Assembly: GCA_945947715.1 (NCBI GenBank)
Contig: CAMEYZ010000144.1
Span: 1-5,644, forward strand
Length of the DNA stretch: 5,644 nt
Direction of reading: 5' to 3'
Origin: an uncultured Clostridia bacterium
Lineage (GTDB): Bacteria > Bacillota > Clostridia > Oscillospirales > Ruminococcaceae
Shown here: one piece after another, positions 1 to 5,103 of the stretch
Numbering within the stretch: the stretch's first letter is position 1
Layout: the number at the start of each line of letters is the position of its first letter
The notes under the pieces: generated by a model
Told to the model about the DNA's origin: nothing
Seen by the model: the letters and a program-made list of their open reading frames with translations, nothing else
Database searches by the model: none
Position numbers and translations under genes: made by a program

Positions 1-120
1 CCCGTCCGCATTTTCGATATCAGATTTACTTTTTGTAAGCTCGGCCTTGACGCCCAGATAATCCAGCGCATTTTTTACGCTGAAGATATTTCCTGCGCCA
101 TAGTCAATAATTGCAATCAT
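1..120 (-). CDS. hisH: HisH, glutamine amidotransferase subunit of imidazole glycerol phosphate synthase (N-terminal 40 residues only)
   Basis: Only the first 40 codons are in the window; the gene runs off the left edge. The peptide begins MIAIIDYGAGNIFSVKNAL, the typical first beta strand and glycine-rich turn of HisH, which is a class I glutamine amidotransferase. In the family, HisH hydrolyses glutamine and passes ammonia to HisF, which makes imidazole glycerol phosphate and AICAR in the cytoplasm. The catalytic Cys-His-Glu residues lie beyond the visible part, so activity cannot be judged. The start ATG overlaps the hisB stop by one base (TGATG), and an AAAGGG Shine-Dalgarno match sits at 130-135, 9 nt upstream and inside hisB. 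Translational coupling to hisB is therefore likely. The position after hisB fits the common hisB-hisH-hisA-hisF order. Identification is confident despite the short length, because both motif and context agree. Confidence 0.93.
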   Translation of the reverse strand, partial: MIAIIDYGAGNIFSVKNALDYLGVKAELTKSKSDIENADG

Positions 121-701
121 CAGAGCACACCCTTTGTAGATAAAATTTCGCCGCCTGTAAGCTGCTTTGCTTCCTTCAGCGCATGAGCCGCTGCCTTGAA
201 AAGGGCCTCGGTCTTATGGTGATCGTTTTTGCCGTACTCGCATTTCAGATGGAGAGTAATACCTGCATTGTATGCAAATGCGCGGAAAAACTCCTCGGTA
301 AGGCAACTGTCGTACTCGCCTATCCGCATATCGGTGAAATCCGCGTCAAACACGAGAAACGGACGGTTCGATATATCCAGACAGCAGAATCCCAGACTTT
401 CGTCCATAGGAATAAACGCTGTTCCGTAACGGGCGATGCCCTTCATATCGCCGATAGCCTGCTTGAAGGCCTGTCCGAGGACTATCCCTGTGTCCTCCAC
501 CGAATGATGTCCGTCAACGTACAGATCGCCCTTGACCTTTATCGTCATGTCGATGCCGCTGTGTACCGCAAGCGCGGTCAGCATGTGGTCAAAAAAGCCG
601 ATGCCGCTGTCAATGGAGTTATTTCCGCAGCCGTCCAGCTCAATTTTCACATAGATGTCGGTCTCACGGGTCTGACGTGATATCTCTGCTGTTCGTGACA
701 T
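120..701 (-). CDS. hisB: HisB, imidazoleglycerol-phosphate dehydratase (monofunctional)
   Basis: This 193-residue protein has the usual length of the single-domain IGPD found in Gram-positive bacteria, without the histidinol-phosphatase domain fused to it in enterobacteria. In the family it dehydrates imidazole glycerol phosphate to imidazole acetol phosphate, the sixth step of histidine synthesis, as a manganese-dependent 24-mer. Both family signatures are intact: VDGHHSVEDTG at residues 62-72 (His65, His66, Glu69) and GKNDHHKTEALFK at 157-169 (His161, His162, Glu165). His39 in the FFDHML motif and His47 are also present. The C-terminus STKGVL is typical. The ATG at 701 has a strong AAGGAGG at 709-715, 7 nt upstream, within the 19-nt gap after hisC. 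A separate histidinol-phosphatase gene must exist elsewhere, as none is seen here. The stop overlaps the hisH start. Confidence 0.97.
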   Translation of the reverse strand: MSRTAEISRQTRETDIYVKIELDGCGNNSIDSGIGFFDHMLTALAVHSGIDMTIKVKGDLYVDGHHSVEDTGIVLGQAFKQAIGDMKGIARYGTAFIPMDESLGFCCLDISNRPFLVFDADFTDMRIGEYDSCLTEEFFRAFAYNAGITLHLKCEYGKNDHHKTEALFKAAAHALKEAKQLTGGEILSTKGVL

Positions 702-708
702 TTTGCCG

Positions 709-715
709 CCTCCTT
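709..715 (-). promoter_or_regulatory. hisB ribosome binding site
   Basis: AAGGAGG on the minus strand is the longest anti-Shine-Dalgarno match in the window, 7 nt before the hisB ATG. Unlike the three preceding junctions it is separate from the upstream stop codon. Confidence 0.85.
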
Positions 716-720
716 GATTT

Positions 721-1800
721 TTATTCCTTCTGACTGTCCGCGTCTATCTCCTGAAGCGCCGCCATGAGCGCGGTGTTCTCGTCATAGGAGCCTGCGGTTA
801 TCCTAAGATGATTTTCGCCTATCCTCTTAATGGAAATAGATCTCTCACAAAGTCCGTTATATATTTTGTCTGCATATTTTGTGCGCATAAATACGAAGTT
901 GGTGTTGGATTCGTATACCTTGTCGATAAGATTTGAATCCGCAGCCAGCTCAGCGAGCATTTTGTTCAGGCTCTTTCTGCTTTCGATTATCTTCTCAGTG
1001 AAGCTTCTCAGCAGATTTTTCTCCATAAGTACGTTCTTTGCGGCTATCTGTGAATATGTGTCGATATTGTAGGGCGATTTTGCCATGCGCAGCGCATTGG
1101 TGATAGTTTCCCCTGCTACAGCAAAGCCCACTCTCATGCCTGCCAGACCGAAGGCCTTTGAGCATGTTTTCAGTACGATAAGATTGTCGAAGTTGGCAAC
1201 CTCGTCCAGAACGGACTGGTCCCAGAAATCCATATACGCCTCATCAACGATGACAAGACAGAACAGATTTTTCAGCAGCTTAATGATATCCTCCCTCGGG
1301 ATACCCAGCGAGGTGGGATTGCATGGATTGGAGAAGATGACCGCTTTTACGTTGTTGTTATTGCAGTAGTCGATTATCTTCTGAATATTTACCGTGTAGT
1401 TTTCTTCCTTAGGCATGCGGTATACGTTGACCTCGGAAAGCACGCCGTAAAAGGTGTACATGGAAAAATCAGGCGACAGCGTAAGCAGAGTTTCTCCCTT
1501 GCCAAGCAGTGTGCTGATAATCAGCGAGATAAGCTCATCGGAGCCATTTCCCGCTGTCAGATACTTCAGTGGGATATTGTAATAATCCGCAAAAGCAGCA
1601 GTAAGGTCTGTTGCACGTGGGTCGGGGTAACGATTTACGGGAATATCCTTCATCTCTGAAAGGATGCGCTCTCCCAGCTCAGGCACCGATTTGAAAATGT
1701 CGATAAACGACTCATTGGCGTCAAGCTTGATATTAAAATCGGGGGCTGCGGGTTCATATGCTTCAATTTCTTTCAGCTTTCGGGTAAGGTCATACGCCAT
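721..1800 (-). CDS. hisC: HisC, histidinol-phosphate aminotransferase
   Basis: This 359-residue fold-type I PLP aminotransferase matches the family length of about 350-360. In the family it transfers the amino group of glutamate to imidazole acetol phosphate, giving L-histidinol phosphate. Landmarks appear in order: KLDANESF (25-32) and NRYPDP (56-61) at the N-terminal arm; GNGSDE (84-89), which binds the PLP phosphate; NPCNPTS (158-164), a variant of the usual NPNNPTG; VDEAY (185-189) with Asp186 facing the pyridine nitrogen; SKAFGLAGMRVG (214-225) with Lys215 as the PLP Schiff-base lysine; and LRITAG (332-337), where Arg333 should bind substrate carboxylate. The start ATG lies 15 nt after the hisD stop. 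Related aminotransferases (aromatic, CobD-like) share the fold, but the operon position and the NRYPDP/LRIT pattern make HisC the clear choice. Some HisC proteins also accept aromatic substrates, which cannot be excluded. Confidence 0.97.
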   Translation of the reverse strand: MAYDLTRKLKEIEAYEPAAPDFNIKLDANESFIDIFKSVPELGERILSEMKDIPVNRYPDPRATDLTAAFADYYNIPLKYLTAGNGSDELISLIISTLLGKGETLLTLSPDFSMYTFYGVLSEVNVYRMPKEENYTVNIQKIIDYCNNNNVKAVIFSNPCNPTSLGIPREDIIKLLKNLFCLVIVDEAYMDFWDQSVLDEVANFDNLIVLKTCSKAFGLAGMRVGFAVAGETITNALRMAKSPYNIDTYSQIAAKNVLMEKNLLRSFTEKIIESRKSLNKMLAELAADSNLIDKVYESNTNFVFMRTKYADKIYNGLCERSISIKRIGENHLRITAGSYDENTALMAALQEIDADSQKE

Positions 1801-1812
1801 TTTATCACTCTT

Positions 1813-1818
1813 TCCTTA
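1813..1818 (-). promoter_or_regulatory. hisC ribosome binding site sharing the hisD stop codon (wide spacing)
   Basis: TAAGGA on the minus strand merges the hisD stop with an AAGGA core, but it lies 12 nt from the hisC ATG, wider than at the other junctions. A second, weaker match AAAGAGTG ends 5 nt before the ATG. Which of the two is used cannot be told from the sequence; initiation may rely on ribosomes finishing hisD. Confidence 0.55.
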
Positions 1819-3102
1819 TTCAAATCGAACCTTTATAGCGTTTGCGTGTGCGGTAAGTCCTTCTCTTTCGGCGATGCAGACAATATCGTTCTTAGCCTGG
1901 CAGAGCGCGTTTTCGGTGTAGTAGATGTAGCTTGATCTCTTGGTGAAGCTGTTTACCGAAAGAGGCGAGAAGAATCTTGCAGTTCCTCCGGTGGGAAGGA
2001 CGTGGTTGGGGCCTGCATAGTAGTCGCCCAGAGGCTCGGGAGCGTACTGTCCCATGAAGATCGAGCCTGCATTATCCAGTCTGCCGAGGTACTGCATGGG
2101 GTTGTCCACCTGAATTTCAAGGTGCTCGGGAGCAAGTCCATTTGCCAGTTCGATAGCGTAATCTATGCTGTCGGTGACGATAATTGCGCCGTAATTGTCA
2201 ATAGATTCGTTGATGATATCCTTGCGAGAAAGCTCCTTGGACTGTCTTTCAATTTCTGCAGCAGTCTCATCGGCTATTTTTTCATCGGTAGTGATAAGTA
2301 TTGCAGAAGCTATCCTGTCGTGCTCTGCCTGTGACATAAGGTCTGCGGCGAGGAATTTCGGATTAGCTGTGCTGTCCGCAACGATAAGAATCTCACTGGG
2401 ACCGGCAATCATGTCGATATCCACCTTGCCGAAAAGCAGCTTCTTTGCAGTAGCAACAAAGATATTTCCGGGACCCACTATCTTGTCCACTCTGGGAATC
2501 TCCTCGGTACCGCAGGCAAGAGCTGCGATAGCCTGTGCGCCGCCTGCCATGAATACCCTGTCAACTCCGCAGATAGCGGCAGCTGTGAGGATATCGGGGT
2601 TAGGTTCGCCGTTTTTCATGGGAGGAGTCACCATAATGATCTCCTTTACACCAGCAATCTTTGCAGGAACGGCGTTCATAAGCACGGAGGAAGGATAAGC
2701 TGCTGTGCCACCGGGAACATATAAGCCCACTCTTTCAAGACCTCTTACGCGCTGTCCGAGGATAACTCCGTCAGCGTGAGGGTCGATGAATCCCTGCTCC
2801 TTCTGACGCTGGTGGAAAGCGGTGATGTTCTCCATAGCGTTGAGAAGGGCGTCAGTAAACTTGGGGTCTGCGTTGGTGAGAGCGTCATTGATAACGTCTC
2901 TGGGGACCTCATAGTATTTGGGAAGCTTTCCGTCGAACTTTAGGGTATAGTCCTTAACAGCCTGGTCGCCGCCCTCTTTTACAGTATTTATGATATCCGA
3001 AACTATTTCGGTGACTTTTTTATCAGTTTCTCCGTTTCTCTTGTCGACTTCCTTGAGAAACTCCTTTTCCGCCTTTCCGTCGGCGATTATCTTTCTTATC
3101 AT
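1816..3102 (-). CDS. hisD: HisD, histidinol dehydrogenase
   Basis: The 428-residue product catalyses the last two steps of the pathway in the family, the NAD-dependent oxidation of L-histidinol through histidinal to L-histidine, using one zinc per active site. With the start chosen here, the active-site residues fall at Gln258, His261, Asp360 and His419 (zinc ligands) and Glu326 and His327 (catalytic pair). This is essentially the E. coli numbering (259, 262, 360, 419, 326, 327). Other landmarks are VGLYVPGGTAAYPSSVLM (125-142), GGAQAIAALA (187-196), VGPGN (209-213), AGPSE (233-237) and GLAPEHLE (322-329). The reading frame stays open upstream to a TTG at 3135, but that start would overlap hisG by 20 bases. 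The ATG at 3102 has TAAGGAG 9 nt upstream and yields the usual N-terminus. The enzyme appears complete. Confidence 0.97.
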   Translation of the reverse strand: MIRKIIADGKAEKEFLKEVDKRNGETDKKVTEIVSDIINTVKEGGDQAVKDYTLKFDGKLPKYYEVPRDVINDALTNADPKFTDALLNAMENITAFHQRQKEQGFIDPHADGVILGQRVRGLERVGLYVPGGTAAYPSSVLMNAVPAKIAGVKEIIMVTPPMKNGEPNPDILTAAAICGVDRVFMAGGAQAIAALACGTEEIPRVDKIVGPGNIFVATAKKLLFGKVDIDMIAGPSEILIVADSTANPKFLAADLMSQAEHDRIASAILITTDEKIADETAAEIERQSKELSRKDIINESIDNYGAIIVTDSIDYAIELANGLAPEHLEIQVDNPMQYLGRLDNAGSIFMGQYAPEPLGDYYAGPNHVLPTGGTARFFSPLSVNSFTKRSSYIYYTENALCQAKNDIVCIAEREGLTAHANAIKVRFE

Positions 3103-3111
3103 TTCAAAACG

Positions 3112-3118
3112 CTCCTTA
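3112..3118 (-). promoter_or_regulatory. hisD ribosome binding site sharing the hisG stop codon
   Basis: The minus-strand sequence TAAGGAG contains the hisG stop TAA and an AAGGAG Shine-Dalgarno, 9 nt before the ATG at 3102. It decides the hisD start against the TTG at 3135, which lies upstream of this site inside hisG. Confidence 0.85.
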
Positions 3119-3754
3119 TTTGATATTCTCTTCAATTTTTTCGATAAGCTCTTCGATATCGTTCTTTCTGAGCTTAAGGCTTACCATATTTGCGATAACT
3201 CTCGCGGAAATGGGAGCGATGTCCTCGTATACCTCCAGTCCGTTTTCGCGGAGAGTAGTTCCCGTCTCGACGATATCGACGATAGCATCTGCCAGTCCCA
3301 GAAGAGGTGCAAGCTCCACGCTGCCCTCTATTTTGACGATATCAACGTCCATGTTTTTCTTTTCAAAATAGTTCCTTGCAACATTGGGATATTTTGTGGC
3401 AATGGTCTTCACATCATAGCCTGCATAGAAGTCATTGCCCTTTTTTCCTGCCAGAGCGAACTTGCATTTTCCGAAGCCCAGGTCAACCAGCTCGAAAAAT
3501 TTTCCGCTCATTTCCATGATAGTGTCCTTGCCGACCACGCCCATGTCGCACACGCCGTTTTCAACATATGTAATAACGTCCGCAGCCTTTGCGAGAACGA
3601 CCTCAATGGAGTCTCCCACAGGAAGAATAAGCTTTCTCCCCTTTTCGTGGACTGCGGTGCAGTCGTAACCGATCTTCTCAAACAGCTCCACGGTCTTATT
3701 TTCAAGTCTGCCCTTTGTGAGCGCAATTCTCAGAGGCCTTTCATTTATATTCAT
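3116..3754 (-). CDS. hisG: HisG, ATP phosphoribosyltransferase catalytic subunit, short form
   Basis: HisG condenses ATP with PRPP to give phosphoribosyl-ATP, the committed step. At 212 residues this is the short form, which lacks the C-terminal ACT-like histidine-binding domain of the roughly 300-residue long form and works with HisZ, encoded directly upstream. Visible landmarks are LRIALTKGRL (8-17), YVENGVCDMGVVGKD (63-77), DLGFGKCK (91-98), ATKYPNVARNYF (119-130) and the family signature with the PRPP loop at 147-168 (Glu147, Gly153, Asp160, then ETGTTL). Two ATGs compete. The one at 3763 has its AAAGGA directly abutting it, which leaves no spacing. The one at 3754 has the same AAAGGA 9 nt upstream, so I chose 3754 and the first three codons of the longer reading drop out. 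The stop TAA forms part of the hisD ribosome binding site. Confidence 0.96.
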   Translation of the reverse strand: MNINERPLRIALTKGRLENKTVELFEKIGYDCTAVHEKGRKLILPVGDSIEVVLAKAADVITYVENGVCDMGVVGKDTIMEMSGKFFELVDLGFGKCKFALAGKKGNDFYAGYDVKTIATKYPNVARNYFEKKNMDVDIVKIEGSVELAPLLGLADAIVDIVETGTTLRENGLEVYEDIAPISARVIANMVSLKLRKNDIEELIEKIEENIK

Positions 3755-3763
3755 CAGATACAT

Positions 3764-3770
3764 TCCTTTA
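3764..3770 (-). promoter_or_regulatory. hisG ribosome binding site sharing the hisZ stop codon
   Basis: The minus-strand sequence TAAAGGA joins the hisZ stop (TAA) to an AAAGGA Shine-Dalgarno. It touches the ATG at 3763, which is too close, and lies 9 nt from the ATG at 3754, which decides the hisG start. Confidence 0.8.
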
Positions 3771-4961
3771 CAGATTAATTATTCTGATCTCGTCAGATAC
3801 GATCTCAACACGGGATATGCCCTTTTTCTTTGCGTAGGAAGCCGCTTCCTCGATGGTGTCATCAACGGAATTTTCGGCTATCTCGCCCTTTGCGGCAAGC
3901 TCGCTGCAATGCTTAACGGCAGCCGCTTCGTAGCCTTCCTCGCCGAACACGAGAACGTCTGCGGGAGCAGGTGTGTAATCGTCGGACTTACGCAAAACCT
4001 TTGCAACAGCGTCCACATTTACGGCAAAGCCAGTAGCAGGCATATCATAGCCGTACTCGGAAAGGAGCTTATCATAACGTCCTCCCGAGAGCACAGAATC
4101 GCCGAAGCCGCTTAAATAGCCCTTTATCACGATGCCGGTGTAGTAGTCCATTCGGTTGACAAGTCCCAGGTCGATAGTGATCTTGTCAGCGGAGCCCATT
4201 TCCTCCGCTGCGGAATAGATGCCCTTAAGCTCGTTCAGTACACGTCTTGTTTCGTCGTTGGAGAAGAGCTTGTCCGCATCATCGAGGACCTCAATGCCGC
4301 CGAAAAGCCTGGGCAGCTGCTTTAATGCTGCAGCAGCGGGATTCTCGCCGAAGCCGTCCAGGAGATCATTCAGCGCGGGATAATTCTTGACCTCGATGAA
4401 GCTGCGTATCTGCTCGACGGTGTCAGGATCTGCGCCCAGAGCACTGAGCAGCTCCTTAAAATAGCCGATATGACCGATTTCAAGGCGATAATTGTCCTTC
4501 TCGCAGGAGGACAGCACCTCAATCGCCTTGTAGATGACCTCCAGGTCAGCGCGCCTTGAAGCGGAGCCGATAAGCTCGATGCCTGTCTGGCGTATCTCAT
4601 CGCTTCTGCCCCTCATGCTGGGCTTTATCCTGAATACGTTCTGGCTGTAGTACAGGCGTATGGGCAGAGGCTGTTCCCTGAAGCGAGTAGAAACAACTCG
4701 TGCGATAGGCATTGTGGAATCGGGGCGAACAACGAGCAGTCTGCCCTTTCCGTCAACCAGCTTGTACATAGTTTCCTGGGGAAAATATCTTGATTTCTGA
4801 TTGAAAACATCGTAAAATTCCAGTCCGGGAGTGATGACCTCGCTGTATCCGCCCGATCTGAAAATGTCATGCAGTTTTTTCTCCACCAGACGTACAACAG
4901 CACAGTCTCCCAGTATCAAATCTCTTGTCCCCTCCGGGGAAATGAGGTCGTAGCTTTTCAT
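3768..4961 (-). CDS. hisZ: HisZ, ATP phosphoribosyltransferase regulatory subunit (histidyl-tRNA synthetase paralogue)
   Basis: This 397-residue protein resembles the class II core of histidyl-tRNA synthetase but carries HisZ features. In the family it forms a hetero-octamer with short HisG, is needed for its activity, and mediates histidine feedback inhibition. Landmarks: SPEGTRD (8-14) at the N-terminus; VVRPDSTMPIAR (77-88); LYYSQNVFR (103-111); DEIRQTGIELIG (121-132); LVNRMDYYTGI (267-277), where synthetases carry RGLDYY; and SGGRYDKLL (292-300) followed by DMPATGFAVNVD (306-317). After a linker, residues about 333-397 look like the synthetase anticodon-binding fold, which many HisZ proteins lack or have in reduced form. 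Start ATG 4961 has AAAGGA at 4970-4975, 8 nt upstream. A true HisRS is less likely given the motif changes, the length and hisG immediately following. It is the first gene of the operon. Confidence 0.95.
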   Translation of the reverse strand: MKSYDLISPEGTRDLILGDCAVVRLVEKKLHDIFRSGGYSEVITPGLEFYDVFNQKSRYFPQETMYKLVDGKGRLLVVRPDSTMPIARVVSTRFREQPLPIRLYYSQNVFRIKPSMRGRSDEIRQTGIELIGSASRRADLEVIYKAIEVLSSCEKDNYRLEIGHIGYFKELLSALGADPDTVEQIRSFIEVKNYPALNDLLDGFGENPAAAALKQLPRLFGGIEVLDDADKLFSNDETRRVLNELKGIYSAAEEMGSADKITIDLGLVNRMDYYTGIVIKGYLSGFGDSVLSGGRYDKLLSEYGYDMPATGFAVNVDAVAKVLRKSDDYTPAPADVLVFGEEGYEAAAVKHCSELAAKGEIAENSVDDTIEEAASYAKKKGISRVEIVSDEIRIINL

Positions 4962-4979
4962 ATAATAAATCCTTTCACT

Positions 4980-5011
4980 TTAATGTACTAACATATTAAC
5001 ATAATAACATA
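4980..5011 (-). repeat. 8-bp tandem repeat over the -10 box and transcription start (possible operator)
   Basis: On the minus strand TATGTTA occurs three times at an exact 8-bp period, with differing eighth bases (TATGTTAT, TATGTTAA, TATGTTAG), followed by a diverged fourth unit TACATTAA. The array covers the -10 box, the predicted start site and the first bases of the transcript. Within it, 4980-4999 is an imperfect 20-bp palindrome with 7 of 10 complementary pairs (TTAAT at one end, ATTAA at the other). A repressor of the his operon could bind here, but no protein is identified and the region is AT-rich, so the function is inference. The repeat itself is directly visible. Confidence 0.6.
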
Positions 5012-5029
5012 TAAAATCCTCAATGTCAA
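5001..5029 (-). promoter_or_regulatory. Sigma-A promoter of the his operon
   Basis: Reading the minus strand, a perfect -35 box TTGACA (5029-5024) is followed by exactly 17 bp and a -10 box TATTAT (5006-5001), one mismatch from consensus. A TG one base before the -10 makes it an extended -10. The predicted transcription start is near 4994, giving a leader of about 33 nt before the hisZ ATG. That is too short for a T-box or a leader-peptide attenuator, so control would have to act at initiation or on the enzyme. The -35 box and the spacer coincide with one arm of the 5011-5090 palindrome, and the -10 lies in the 8-bp tandem repeat. Confidence 0.85.
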
Positions 5030-5079
5030 TAAGGAATGAAATTTTCGGGATTTTTCACATTATCTTCTGACATTGAGGA
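5004..5079 (-). terminator. Possible terminator of the surface-protein gene
   Basis: The transcript of the surface-protein gene would form a 12-bp stem (UCCUCAAUGUCA with its complement) starting 24 nt after the stop codon, followed by a U-rich run, UUUUAUAUGUUAUU. Against this call, the stem is not GC-rich, the loop of 39 nt is long unless it folds, and the U-run is interrupted. No other terminator-like hairpin is visible between the two genes. Confidence 0.4.
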
Positions 5080-5090
5080 AAGTATTTTAT
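5011..5090. repeat. 80-bp imperfect palindrome between the surface-protein gene and the his operon
   Basis: The arms CCTCAATGTCA at 5018-5028 and TGACATTGAGG at 5068-5078 are perfect 11-bp inverted copies. The match extends outward by one more pair, then after a 5-nt bulge by six further pairs (ATAAAA with TTTTAT), giving 18 bp. The 39-nt interior can fold again: on the minus strand AAG, AAT and GAAA (5066-5053) face TTTC, ATT and CTT (5041-5031) with small bulges. The whole reads as one long, bulged hairpin of about 28 pairs. The right-hand 3' arm on the minus strand supplies the -35 box of the his promoter. It could be a terminator, a paired protein-binding site, or a small palindromic repeat element; the sequence alone does not decide. 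Confidence 0.75.
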
Positions 5091-5103
5091 GTAAATAAGA
5101 TAA

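Noticed and set aside
183..680. A 165-codon plus-strand frame opposite hisB, and similar ones opposite hisC, hisD and hisZ
   Set aside because: All mirror conserved his genes; none has a convincing ribosome binding site or recognisable domain.
2990..3778. A 262-codon open frame on the plus strand, opposite hisG and the start of hisD
   Set aside because: It lies antisense to two clearly conserved enzymes, resembles no family I recognise, and is explained by codon use on the coding strand.
3768..4961. Histidyl-tRNA synthetase instead of HisZ
   Set aside because: The synthetase RGLDYY signature is changed to NRMDYY, the motifs match HisZ, and a short HisG, which needs HisZ, follows at once.
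5067..5103. A plus-strand promoter from the mirror arm (CTGACA at 5067-5072)
   Set aside because: No good -10 box lies at 16-18 bp, and no plus-strand gene follows; it would only transcribe antisense into the surface-protein gene.
4962..5103. T-box riboswitch, CRISPR array or small RNA in the intergenic region
   Set aside because: There is no T-box core or specifier-type stem in the short leader, and the 8-bp repeats are far too short and close for a CRISPR array. Nothing beyond the promoter, repeat and palindrome is supported.
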